DNA of 64,000 nucleotides, from NCBI GenBank assembly GCA_016785225.1, contig JAFBJZ010000422.1, positions 4,828,001 through 4,892,000 on the forward strand, written 5' to 3'. Each line of letters begins with the position of its first letter. The stretch's first letter is position 1. Below the pieces are notes generated by a model, which saw only the letters and a program-made list of their open reading frames with translations, ran no database searches and had not been told where the DNA came from. This document shows, one piece after another, positions 12,061 to 22,770 of the stretch. The position numbers and the translations under genes were made by a program. Origin of the DNA: Psettodes erumei. Taxonomy: Eukaryota; Chordata; Actinopteri; Pleuronectiformes; Psettodidae.

Positions 12061-13161
12061 AGCATACCTGGGACCTGGATTCTCTTGCTTTCTGAGGGGG
12101 TAGAGGGTTGGTTCACCGGCACCCCCGTGTTGGCTGATGAACCTGCCCTTTGTGGAAGAATCAGACACTTGGCCTGGAGGTGTCCCTCATGGCCACAGTA
12201 GAAACACAGGCCCAGGCAGGCACGACGCTGTCTCTCCGCTGAAGCCAGCCTGGCTCGTCCCAGCAGCACAGGCTCCTCAGCATTGGTCCGGGGATGCGCG
12301 GCTTCCCTTTGGGGACAACTGGAGACTCTTGATTGGGTGAAGGATTGCTGACGTGGACTGGAGGCGAGTGATGGGGGTCTGGATCTCAGTTCCGTAGCCT
12401 TCTCCCTTCGTCTCTGAGTCGGTTATCTAGACGGATGAGTTTGTCGAGGGTGGTGGTCTCATCCCTAGCGGCTAGCTCATCCTTGATTTCTTCAGACCCC
12501 TTCAGGAAGACTGCCTGCAGGGCTGCCTGGTCCCACCCACACTCTGCAGCTAAAATGCGGAAGTCGAGCACGTACTGGGACACCGAGTTTTCACCTAGGT
12601 TCAGAGACCATAGCTGGCTTACCGCCTCTTTACCCTTATCAGGATGGTAAAGTTTTCTGCATCTCGGAGGTGAATTTTTGGAAGTCCACAGAAAAGGAGG
12701 GGTTGTGTTGTGCAATGGCTAGTGTCCAAGCAGAGGCTTTTTCAGAACAGAGGCTCATAATGAAGGCAACTTTTGATTGATCAGTAGCATAGGTGGCTGG
12801 TTGCTGGCTGAAGACAAGGGAGCACTGGTGCAGAAAATCCAAACACCTCCCCAGGTCACCAGTATATCTAGCAGGGATAGGGATCACGGAAAGGCTCACG
12901 TGGCAGGGGAGACGGTGGAAAGGGTGGATCAACCGGCGGTGGAGGAGGACCAGGAGGAGCAGCAGGTGGTGGAGGTGGAGTGCCGCCGGTGGTCAGGAAG
13001 CTGGTGAGTTGGTCTGCCATGTGGTTTAGCCAGCCATTAAGCTGCGTCATACTGGTGGTGAGCTGTTGGAGTGTCTCCATGATTCTTCTCAGTGCGGCAT
13101 CGTGTTGTCCAACAAGAGAAGACATGGCTCGCTTCAGAAGTTCGGTCTCCGCAGGGTCCAC
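12060..13161 (-). pseudogene. gag: gag: capsid/nucleocapsid region (broken)
   Basis: The Gag frame starts 4 bases after the primer-binding site. The N-terminal part (13161-12868) reads D-P-A-E-T-E then a helical stretch and a proline-rich segment. The capsid-like region continues in a second frame (about 12915-12660) and a third (about 12660-12390). A CCHC zinc knuckle, C-X2-C-X4-H-X4-C, is at 12206-12165 in the next frame change. The codon where such Gags usually start with Met reads GTG at 13161, which may be loss of the start. At least three frame changes lie inside gag. The domain order and the single knuckle fit Tf1/sushi Gag. Confidence 0.88.
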
Positions 13162-13165
13162 TGTG

Positions 13166-13176
13166 GCCAGAAGATT
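13166..13176 (-). other. Self-priming primer-binding site
   Basis: The 11 bases starting one base inside the 5' LTR edge are exactly complementary to 13317-13327 within that LTR. In Tf1/sushi elements the first 11 bases of the transcript fold back onto the site beside the LTR and prime minus-strand synthesis without a tRNA. I saw no obvious match to a common tRNA 3' end here, although I could not search systematically. Confidence 0.75.
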
Positions 13177-13316
13177 CTGTTACAGATCGTTTCTGGACCA
13201 CAAAACGCAGGAGACCATGGAGCGAGATTTCCAAATCTTTAATGTCGTCTGGCAAACGTTCAAAAGGTTCATAAGCAAGACTAGGCAGGTAAGGCACACT
13301 CGAGAGTAGCTCTAGC

Positions 13317-13327
13317 AATCTTCTGGC
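13317..13327 (-). other. Predicted transcript 5' end / self-primer segment
   Basis: Minus-strand GCCAGAAGATT is the exact complement of the primer-binding site at 13166-13176. If the mechanism is as in Tf1/sushi elements, the genomic RNA starts at 13327 and this is its first 11 bases. Confidence 0.65.
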
Positions 13328-13350
13328 AGCCAGGGGATGTCATGGCCCGG

Positions 13351-13356
13351 TTTATA
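13351..13356 (-). promoter_or_regulatory. LTR TATA box
   Basis: TATAAA on the minus strand lies 29 bases upstream of the independently predicted start at 13327, which is normal TATA-to-start spacing. The hexamer is preserved in both LTRs. Confidence 0.75.
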
Positions 13357-13503
13357 AAGGAGAGGTGATCACCGGAGAATGCTGATCAGGTGTGTCTAGT
13401 CTGAGTGTGAGAGACCAGCCACGCCTCCTGCCACAACCTGAAAATAGCAGAGAAACAGGAGGGGGAGGGGAAGAACAGAAAGCAGACAAACCAGGCCATC
13501 ACA

Positions 13504-13509
13504 AGTTTC
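13504..13509. repeat. Right target-site duplication of the gypsy element
   Basis: AGTTTC follows the CACA end of the right LTR and matches the hexamer before the left LTR, so both ends of one insertion are intact. Confidence 0.8.
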
Positions 13510-16133
13510 AGCCAACATAACTTTCTCACTGAGGATTGTAACTATTTTCCTGAATAAAATGTTTTCCATTTAGAGTACAGAGCTGTAAGTGATGTGGAAT
13601 AGAAGCACCTCTTAATCACAACAACACTTACACAAGACAGCAGATTTCTGGCTCATTTACACCCTAAAGCACAATGCCAAACACAGACTACTATTTACTA
13701 CGTTTATCACTTTTGCACAAGAGCATATTAAGAACGGACAAGCTTTATTCTAAAACAAGCTAGACTAAATTTGCATGCAGGACAGGCATTTGACATCAAA
13801 ATTAAGGATATGTACAACCTCTTAAGACTTTATTGTGTTTTAATCCTCAATAATTGTAACTGCTGCTGTTAATCAACACATATTACAATTTAAAATTAAA
13901 TCAATTAACATGCTCACATCATCTCATTATCTATGTCTCCTTTTAAATTATGATAAACAACCATTTTCCCGGCTGATCAGACCTAGACAATGAACCCGAG
14001 CACAATGACTTCATCCTGCTGCCACAATCCTGACTGCATAACATCCTGAAATGAAACAATAGGCCTCCTACTCTGTTACACATGAAGAATCCCCTCTGCA
14101 CTCACAGCTTTGGTGTCCACATTTGTCTCTGTCCTGTGCCTTCAATAAGTCAAGCATAAATCCATCAAATGAGCAGTAGATCAGGTGTCACTGGCACTGG
14201 TGCAGTTCTTATTTGTGCAAAGCAAGGTCACTGGACCCACATGGATGCTGGATCAATCAGACAGATTAATGAACCCCAACCTGCTGACATGACAAATATT
14301 GACACCCCTATTACATCTTGGTCCTGCAGTCCTCAACACTGCTTAAATAAATCAGGCCAAAGTAGAAGGAGGTAAACTTCTGAACCTGATCCTTCACATG
14401 ATAAAACAGAATACAAGGAGGGCTTAAATATAATGGGCATGGGCCTCTCCCCGGAAATACTGAGATCCAAACTATCAATGGAAATATTGTGATAAAAAGC
14501 TACGATAACCTCATATATATTTGACTTACACAGAGTGTGTGGTTGGGTTGAGACCAAAGATTAGTTTGATTTTTTTAATCATTCGTAGAATAAACAATCA
14601 AGCAGGAAAATAACTTAATCATTTATGAAAACAATCCTGAGTTGCATCCCAACAATAAATGCTTATCATTTTTTAATTCTTATTAAAAAAGAAGCCAGTT
14701 ATACATATCCATCCCCTGACAAATCAAGAATGAATCATGATCATTTTCTCAGTTAATCTACACAACATTACAGGAAATACAGAAAATGACAACAATAAGC
14801 ATCCTGCATATTGGCCCACAGCTCTGCAGATAGTAATATATAGTTGCTTTTATTTGAATTAACTGGTGTGCTTCAATTTTAATGCAGAAAAGCGCCTCAA
14901 ATGTCATTTCTCTTGCCCAGATTCTGGTTGTATTTGTGACTCAGAGTGGGCCAGAACAAATGGAATCCATTTTTAATCAATAGGTGGATTAACCTTTGCT
15001 ATCAGCGTCGCCTCTCTTCAAAATGTGGACTCAAGTTTCAGGATTATACCTGTGAAGACACACTTTAGCTCATTATTGGACTTAGATTTTCAGACCTGTA
15101 TGACACCCCATATATCACAAGCATTAGGTTGCCATTAATGAGTCAGTAATCCTTCAAATCTCCCCAAAGAAATGAATCTCAGCATGGGCCTTTCTGGAAA
15201 TTAATGTGTTTGCAGAGGTGTCTTCGGCAATGATTCTCCAGATTTTTAGAAACGAGCTCCATTTTGATCCCCTTCTCAAAGGCTGGTTTTCTAAACATTT
15301 AGATGAGTACCTCAACTCACACAGCCCTCATGAAATTGTCTGGTTGCACAAAGCAAACCTGTGTTTCTCACATTTTCAGCAGCACAGCACAGGGTTTGGA
15401 TTGCAAACTATTCTTTGCAAATGATGATGACTGTCTTGACCCCAGTGGTGGAGAATGGAAGGGAAGAATGCAGGGGTCATTTATCAAGACAAAATGCTAA
15501 ACGTTCTCCGGTTCCAGCTTCTTCAATGAGAAAATATGCTGGTTTTGTCTGTTTGTTTTTTTAATCATAAAATGAATAGCTGTACATCATCTTGGGCTCT
15601 ATTATTGTACTATATACACTGTATAATATTCATTAGTCCCAACAAGTATCGCAAGTATTTCTTTATTTCTTCCAGCTGTGATATGTTGGTTACTAAGTTA
15701 CTATGAACCCACATACAGCAAGAAATGATCCACTGTCCGCTGGATGTGATTTGGTTGTGTACAGGCCCAGTTCTTTGAAATAATGAGGTCCAAAATGTCA
15801 CAGATGTGAATATTATTTTATTTATTTCATTATCATTTTGACTAAAAGGTTTTTACCTCATATTTATTAGTTTAAACTACTTACCAACTTAACCCTACTT
15901 AGCCACCACCCTAGATATTGTGAGTTAAAATCGATATAAATTAGGACTTTACCTAAAGATTACTTATTAAGTTATGACTGTTTACTATCAATTACCGTGT
16001 CCATTCATGTAAATCGTTTAATCAGAAGTCCAGTAAACCTCAAGGCAGCATGTCAGCTGCACTCTCCATTCGTTGAAAAGTTGGCTACGCAATTGTGGTA
16101 GTTTACATAAGCGCCTACTTATTTATTGCTACA
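13510..16133. other. Non-coding stretch
   Basis: AT-rich sequence without a recognisable reading frame or repeat family. It is probably intronic if the minus-strand gene model holds. Confidence 0.45.
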
Positions 16134-16231
16134 GTCAAGTCGAGATGGCATCAGTTCGAGGTGTCAGATTATTTTAGTAAAAATCCTGGGTCTGGGCCTC
16201 CTGGGTTCCTTCCTGGAACAATCTTCAAAAG
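16134..16231 (+). other. Candidate plus-strand exon
   Basis: An acceptor-like TTTATTGCTACAG precedes this 98-bp block, and a near-perfect donor AAAAG|GTAAGT follows it. Two of the three frames cross the block without a stop. An ATG at 16050 with A at -3, just upstream, opens only eight codons. I do not recognise a protein. It lies about 400 bp from the CpG-dense block, so it could belong to a transcript from a bidirectional promoter, or it could be chance. Confidence 0.3.
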
Positions 16232-16629
16232 GTAAGTGTATGAAATAGTGCCGTGTATGATTTGTGCTATCAACTGTCCTCTATGCACATTGAACTTCTT
16301 GAGCGCAGCTCCAAATGACATACAATAGTTTTTCCCCCACTACTACAACATAATAACTGCACAAAGCACCCACGGTTCAGGTCTAACCAGCAGAATGACA
16401 GACATGCGTATGGCAATAAAGGAGAATAACTGCCTTAGCAGGAGAGCTGTCACTGCAGATACGCTCACACTGCTCCATTAAAATAATGTCAAATCAGCAG
16501 TTAAGTCAGCTAACTTACGGTTCTGTTCGCAAATGTTAAGACGGTACAAATTCTCACCACATAACGTTTCAAATGACACCACAGCGGTGTATACTCAGCA
16601 AAACATGTAGTACCCCGGCAACTTTTCCT

Positions 16630-16990
16630 GCATTATGCCTCGCTGTAAACTCCCCGTTGCAGCGGCACCGTGGGAGAAGCTAACGCTAACTCCTGTTGAA
16701 AGTTAGCACCGGCGAAGTGAAAGAGGGAAGCAAAGATTAAGTATAAAAGTACCTGGCCACCGCGTCTGTCCAGCTCCGTGGTCCGTGTGCCGCTGAATAG
16801 CTCCCTAGCATTCCATGCAGTAAACAACTCGGAAGTTTGTTCCTGTTTCTGCTCCGCGGGTAACCAGGAAAGCCTCTGGCTAGCAACGAGAGCTGTCAAA
16901 CAATGGCGGAGCCAAGTACGGCAAGCGGGAGGCCGACACGTGCGTTTTGTTGACGTTTTTTTCGGTCCGTATGAGCGATCTGCTTAGGAT
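16630..16990. promoter_or_regulatory. CpG-dense promoter-like block
   Basis: About two dozen CpGs occur in some 350 bp, far above the surrounding sequence. It also contains TATAAAAG at 16742-16749 on the plus strand, an E-box-like CACGTG, and CAATGGCGGAG at about 16900, which resembles a YY1 core and is also a good Kozak ATG. On the plus strand that ATG opens 16 codons before TGA unless spliced. On the minus strand, a possible non-coding first exon would end at CCAG|GTACTT (donor at 16752-16751). Direction is therefore unresolved, and bidirectional use is possible. Confidence 0.6.
16753..16930 (-). other. Candidate non-coding first exon (minus strand)
   Basis: The low end is defined by the minus-strand donor GGCCAG|GTACTT, and the high end is an arbitrary start within the CpG block. 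It would be the promoter-proximal exon of a gene whose next exon could be 1016-1105, with the gypsy element in the intervening intron. Neither splice join can be shown from DNA alone. Confidence 0.25.
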
Positions 16991-19900
16991 GGTTTCGCTT
17001 TTGGTGCTCCTTGTCAAAATAATGTACTGTCAAATAACAAGCGTACATCAACAGAAATATAGCCGTAAACTGTATCCAATACATTTCCAGAAAAGCATTT
17101 CTTCACTATTGTAAGAACAATCACTTTTAGTGGCCAAGTATGTCTGGGCAGACAAGGATTTTGACTGTCAGTGTACTTATACACAGTAAGATATATATTA
17201 CTGCCTACTTAGTTCCATGATTCCACTCACTACTATAATCTTCACAGATGTGAAAGTAGATTCTGATATGGTATTGAGACATTTAATATTCTCTGACAAA
17301 ATCACCCCTCGCAACATTGAGAATACTTTAAAATACAAGTCATGCACATAAACTGTTACTTAATCTTACAGAGGTATAAATAGAAAAACAATGTATCAAA
17401 TATAAAACTCAAACAGAATGCCCCCTTTCACAGTTTTGCAATATTTTATCTTTTTTTTCTGCTGCATTCCATAAAATACATTCTAATGTTGTAGCTACTC
17501 AAGGTGGCGATTCAATACATTTTACCTGTAAATTTATCTGTACTAACTTTCTCCATCTCTGAGAAGTGAACTTTTCTCTCAAAGCTGCCATGAATCAGCT
17601 GAAATCAGAAAATGAATTGGATAAAATGTCGGACTCTAAATATCTGGGCTTTGTGAACTATTTATCTACACTTCTCCATTTTGTTCCTGTGATCCATTGG
17701 GCATGGGATTTGCAAGGCTTTGCTTGTCTGCATCCTAATCTTTCAACAGCTAAAATAGCTCAAAGCTGATTCTTCTGTCTATCACTACTCCTTAAAGTAT
17801 GTCCTTGTTAAGAGATGACACCGATAACCTGCTTCTCATCACAAAACTGTCATGATTAAATCCTCAAAAATTAAAGACAAAATGGACATGTAATTTAAAA
17901 GCCATTTAGTACCACTTTTTTCTTATTAAGCAAATGATTTTGTGTTTAATTTTATTTAGCTTTCAGTTGTGTTCCATACTATCTCCTACTCCATGTCTTA
18001 TTGTTGCTGTTCTGGTGGCTAAGCTCTTTCAGAGATGCTGGGGCATGAACAAAGCCAATGATATCTAGTGAATTCTCATTACAAGAGGATTATCATATGT
18101 GCCAGCATGCATTCCACTCCCACATCATTAAGTGTTTTGGACCATTTACAGCCAATTACACCATTGCTAATGCTTTCTTTGCACCCTCCCTCCCCACAGG
18201 CCTATGATGAAGCTGTATTTGACATGCTTTGACAATTCAGCATGAATTTCTCTTCCTTGGTTTGCCTGCACTGGGTTGGACCACCTGGAAGTCACTACTT
18301 CCTTCTGTAGACATCTATTTCTTCTTTGTGACTAAAGCTGTCTACTTCACATCATGCACCAGCTAGAAGAGAGGAACTAGAAACTGGTACAGTGTAAATA
18401 CTGATCTGAGAGATCTATTAATGCTTAATGAGCCATTAATATTCCCGAATGAGCCATAATCCCAGTTAACATCTCTCCCCCCAGCTGGAAAGATGTGCCG
18501 TTGCCTGGTTCACAGCAGGTTGCTTGAATGAGACACCTACTGCACAGCCTTAGCTGCACAACATGAGCCTGGAGTTCTATAATGTGGACATACTGTATTT
18601 AGCTCTAACAATTTTCTTGAAGTTCTCAGCTACTCAACACAAGGTGTGTTTCATAGGCACAGCTACATCCCCTCTCGGAGTACAGGAAGCAGCCCACTAA
18701 GAACATTTTTTGGTTTGTGTCATTCCAGCTCGGATAATTGGAAAATGTTCTCAGTCTGCTAGGTCTTAGACCTTTGTCCCTTTTTGTTGGAGTTTCAAAT
18801 CATGGTGCAAATTTGAAGTAGCAGTGAAAATGGGTTGTACCCTGGATCCAGGGCCAGCTGTTGTACTATGAATGAATACTCATAATCAGTGCCTGTTAGC
18901 CTTTTTGTTATGTTGAAGGAATACTTTATCATTTTTGGTTTAATCTGTAGAAAAGCAAAACATGAAGACTGTAAACTGTTTATAGATTCTCTAGAGGTTA
19001 TGCAAAGGACCGCAACCTTGTCCTTCACCCTGTCTCAAGCTTGTTGCCCCTCCCAGAATTAAATTCAACTAAACTGAAATGGCAAACATTTTTTCCTCAG
19101 AAACTTAAATGCAGCCAGATTTCCTATTAACATAATGAGGAAATGTTGTTATTTCACATTTTTGGCAATTCACAAACACTTTGAACTGGCCATTTCAGCA
19201 AAATTTTCACAGACAAAATATTGTTTTACACCGTAAAGCAAATTGAACTCTGTGTTTCAATCCCTTTGGATAGTAAGCACTCTTGATGTTAGCTGTTGGA
19301 GCTGAGTGGTGAAAGGGAAGGTAGGTACATCACTGGAGTCATCAGGTGGGCACCGTGTTTCATCAGCGTTTCGTTAATTGAAGCCCACGACGTCTCCAGA
19401 GTGCAAAACGGTTTAACCAGCATCCCAGGTACACCCCCTCTCCATGCCATACCCTCCATGTCCCTCAATGGACTTTGCATGGCAGGGGCATCCTTCTCCT
19501 TGAGCCAGGTGTATGCCTGGCTGCATACCATCTGTCTTTTTTTCCCAGGTGTTGTCATTCCGACGTATGCAGAGCCAATTGCTGCTTTTCTTGGCAGAAC
19601 TTGATATGGCTTTGATATCCTGTTGACCCCTCACTCTCCCATACCCACTCAACTCTTGTTTGTCTTACTTTAAATATGTTCCCTATTAAGAGACAGATTG
19701 GAAATATAAGGAGGGTGGACTAAAGAGGAACCTGGGAGGTGTGTGTTATGGGGGGGTTCTATATTACGGTGCAGATAAAATTGATTTTTTGACGGTCCAC
19801 CTGACCACATTAAAATGTATGAAACTGGCAATCAGATTCCTTGGTTGTAACTGTGTCAATACGCTGTAGATAACTATGTGTAGCAAGAGTATTTTTGGTA

Positions 19901-21300
19901 AGTCCAGCATGATAAATGGTGACATGGTTACTTCAGCACGAGGGAAGTGAAAGTAAGAAAAGAAAATCTTCTTATACAAACTCTTGGAATAAATTAAGCT
20001 GACTGATATGGGTTAATGATGGACATCCATCTTTCAAGCATTTGTTAAAAAGAACTATTTTTCTGTCAGTTGCCCAGCTTCAATGGCAAAACACCCCAGT
20101 AGAAACATGAAAAAGGAGATTATTTCTACAATATAAGTTGCCGTTGACCAGAGAAAACATGTCGTTTCTCATCAGGGGCGTATGTGAGAGCATTCGGTAT
20201 CAGCCCTCCTGCAGGCATCCAATCTCCTCCCAAGCTGCTGTCTGTGGTCCCTCCACCAGTCTGTTCAGCGTTTCTCATTAGATTTCCCACTCTTATGCAT
20301 GCTGAGTATTTTTGAAGTGCATAGTGTGTGGAATGATGCAATGCATTCAAGTGTCAAGCCTGCACAAATCTCATCCAAGTCCAGGCTGATACGCATATGG
20401 AAAAGTTTGGTATCCTAGCAACAGCCAATAAAAGACAGCTTTGATTGGGTACGGCCTGTGGCCATCACAACTTAAGAGACAACAGGGTTGCCTCTCCATG
20501 AACTGATGAGAAAGTGTTTACAAGCAATCAGAGGTTGTTTTAATCACTCACACCGGGTGGTGGTAAACCAGAGAAATAATGGATATTTCTTCTGAATGAG
20601 AGTTGGAGTGCAATGGTTGATTTTTACTGGAGCACTGACAAAATGGACCCAATCAGGCTTTTGAGCTGGGTGGTGATTGCTGAATTAAAGCATATGACTG
20701 TCTGTCACACTGCAAGGCTACGTGCAGGTTTTCTTTGTGTGTCACTGCATCTGACTTTGGCCTGATTGCTAATGTTCAGTGTGAGAATGATTTAATTGTA
20801 AGTCCTGTGTGGATTCCTCACTCTCTCTACAGTTGCGACATTGTGCCAGCAATGTAACAAAACCCAGCAGACTCTTTCACCCTGGAATGCCAAGGGTGCC
20901 AAATTCATATTTTACCAAATGAGATTCCATCTGTATTGTGTTTACACATATGAGACTTAATTTATGATGAGACAATAACTTTTACAGGAAAAAGTCATAA
21001 AGACATTTGTGCCAGCAAGCCTACTCTCAGAGAATGCTGCAATGAGAGAAAGCGAGCATGCTTTTGTTTGACAGTCAATACAGACTCTAGGCACTAGGAC
21101 AGATTTCTATATAGAATTAAACTTGTCTCCTCAGTTTAACTCATAAAGTATTTTGCCAAAGAACATAGTGTCTCATGATGTCTAAATGAAGCTCTTGAGG
21201 CTCACAGTGTTTGTCCAAATTAAATTCTGACATTAGATATGGACAAGAAGTAACTGCTAAAAAAAGAAAGACTTTAATTCAAACTCCCTCTGAAAAAGCA
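16991..21300. other. Non-coding stretch
   Basis: No gene is recognised. The stretch includes one short repeat remnant at 17127-17185 and a more GC-rich patch at about 19290-19660, open in several frames on both strands. The rest is AT-rich. Confidence 0.45.
17127..17185 (+). repeat. Teleost dispersed-repeat remnant
   Basis: The text around AGTGGCCAAGTATGT and the following ACAAGG..TTTGAC resembles a short repeat seen widely in fish genomes. The family name is not known to me, and the boundaries are approximate. Confidence 0.35.
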
Positions 21301-21504
21301 GGAACTGAGCAACCGTGAAAAAGTTTGAATGCCAATTAAATCGTTTCCACCTTCCATCCCTCTGGGATTCTCTGCGAAAAAGCCATCATGGACCAGCTGG
21401 GTTTATAAACATCTGCTTTGCGGATTTTCACACTAAACCGAATTTCAGCTTGTTCACAGTTGCTTCTCTTGGACAGTTTGAGCTGCAGTGTGCAGTGATC
21501 CCCG

Positions 21505-21650
21505 GTGAGTGTTTATATTTTCACCAAGTTATATCATTCATTTCATTGCTTAATTTAGTGCTCAGTCAAATATTTGTTGTAAATTTCTCGAATAAATCCT
21601 ATGGGGTGATTGATTTGAATATGTTCATGCATTTTTCTTTTTTTCTACAG
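21505..21650 (+). other. Candidate 146-bp intron
   Basis: CCCG|GTGAGTG at the left and a long T-rich tract ending TTTCTACAG at the right define a compact, teleost-sized intron. A frame open from 21315 continues across the join for six more codons before TGA at 21671-21673. No protein family is recognised, so this may be a lncRNA intron or coincidence. Confidence 0.3.
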
Positions 21651-21801
21651 TGATCGTATTTGAGTGGTTTTGACATGAATTGGTGTCTTTGTTGGTATTT
21701 TTGCACCTGTCTGCCAGTTCAACATCAGGCACTCAGTAAGCCCTTTGGCGGTATTAAAAATCCTGCCTTCACTTAAGACGTAACCATGCATTCTTTTTTT
21801 T

Positions 21802-21815
21802 GGGGGGGGGGGGGG
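21802..21815. repeat. Poly-T/poly-G homopolymer junction
   Basis: A T8 run is followed directly by a G14 run. Homopurine/homopyrimidine tracts of this kind are prone to sequencing and replication slippage. Confidence 0.85.
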
Positions 21816-22770
21816 CAATATTGAGAAACCCCCACCACATAGAGTAGAAAAATTTTAAACATGCCTTGCTTTGTTGAGCCTGTCAAGTGATCTATATCAT
21901 GTTATTTAGAATTTATTTTCGTCAATTTCGTTTGTTACGGAAGGTGTGTGAACCCAACCCCCCTAGTTGTACACTTGGTCGCGCTTGTTAGCGGTCGGCT
22001 GACTTGACAGGTCGTTCGGTAAAGAAAAACCCTAAAAGTTGTTTTCATTTTAAGTAAGTTACTGCTGATGCAAAGGTAATATTTCCTGCTGCTATATCTT
22101 CACATTAAAATCCCTTTTCCTGCAAAACACACGTTGACTTTTATTATGAAGTTGACACAGGAAATATAATGTGTGTTTGTCAATGAACCTAGTACTTACA
22201 TTATCGTTCGTCCAAACTTCTATAAAACAAAAGAACATTTTAAGGATTTTTTATGCCCGCGGAACAGTTCGATATATTGATATAAGAGAGAGAGAGAGAA
22301 GACGGAACAGCCACAGTCGGGTGCTGGGTGAAGCTGCAGGTGACAGGCCGCACACCTCCAACCCCTCACTCAGGTAGCCAACTCCTTTCGCTGTGACCTG
22401 CCGTTCACATGTGCATGCCATGAAAAAGGACGGCTATGTCCTTACGTCTTTATCAAAATGACAATAAATAGTTTTACTGACCCAAGAATTCCGTGAACTA
22501 CAGTTTTAAACCACGTTTGATATTATCACCAGGTACTGCAGGTGATATGGAAGAAGTTGCCTGGCATTCCAGGGTAACTGCATAGGAAACAGCTTAGTGT
22601 ATCAGGAAAGCCAACGTTTCATGACCTTGTTAAGTCAGGACCTTGCCTACTTGCAATACAGCAAAAATACTACAGCTGGTCAGTGCATTTTAGTTAAAAA
22701 CAACCACACCAAAATACAAAGTTCAATATAAGATGTCAAATAAATTGATAAAAATGCATGAATGTTAATG

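Larger units (their letters stand above)
8590..13503 (-). mobile_element. Ty3/gypsy LTR retrotransposon, Tf1/sushi-type chromovirus, inactivated
   Basis: A 4.9-kb element lies on the minus strand. It is bounded by two LTRs of 323 and 326 bp (TG...CA termini read on either strand) and by AGTTTC direct repeats. The order from its 5' end (high coordinates) is 5'LTR, primer-binding site, gag with a CCHC knuckle, protease, reverse transcriptase with YLDD, RNase H, integrase with D-D-35-E, chromodomain, polypurine tract and 3'LTR. The C-terminal chromodomain and the self-priming primer site place it in the vertebrate Tf1/sushi group of chromoviruses. It is not autonomous: the coding region changes frame at least seven times, has a TGA in RNase H, and carries deletions in RT and in the integrase zinc domain. 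The LTRs differ at roughly 12 substitutions plus a few small indels by eye, which indicates an old insertion. It contains no env gene. Confidence 0.96.
13178..13503 (-). repeat. 5' LTR of the gypsy element
   Basis: This 326-bp LTR is the promoter copy. Reading on the minus strand, U3 is about 13503-13328, the predicted transcript start is 13327, and R/U5 runs to 13178. It lacks the 3-bp insertion seen in the other LTR and keeps the exact self-primer sequence. Confidence 0.97.

Noticed and set aside
8590..13503. Endogenous retrovirus with env
   Set aside because: pol runs directly into the polypurine tract and 3' LTR, so there is no room for env. The chromodomain and self-priming site identify a Ty3/gypsy chromovirus.
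16902..16952. ATG with strong Kozak in the CpG block as a short protein gene
   Set aside because: The frame is only 16 codons before TGA, and no convincing donor inside it was found. It is kept only as part of the promoter-like block.
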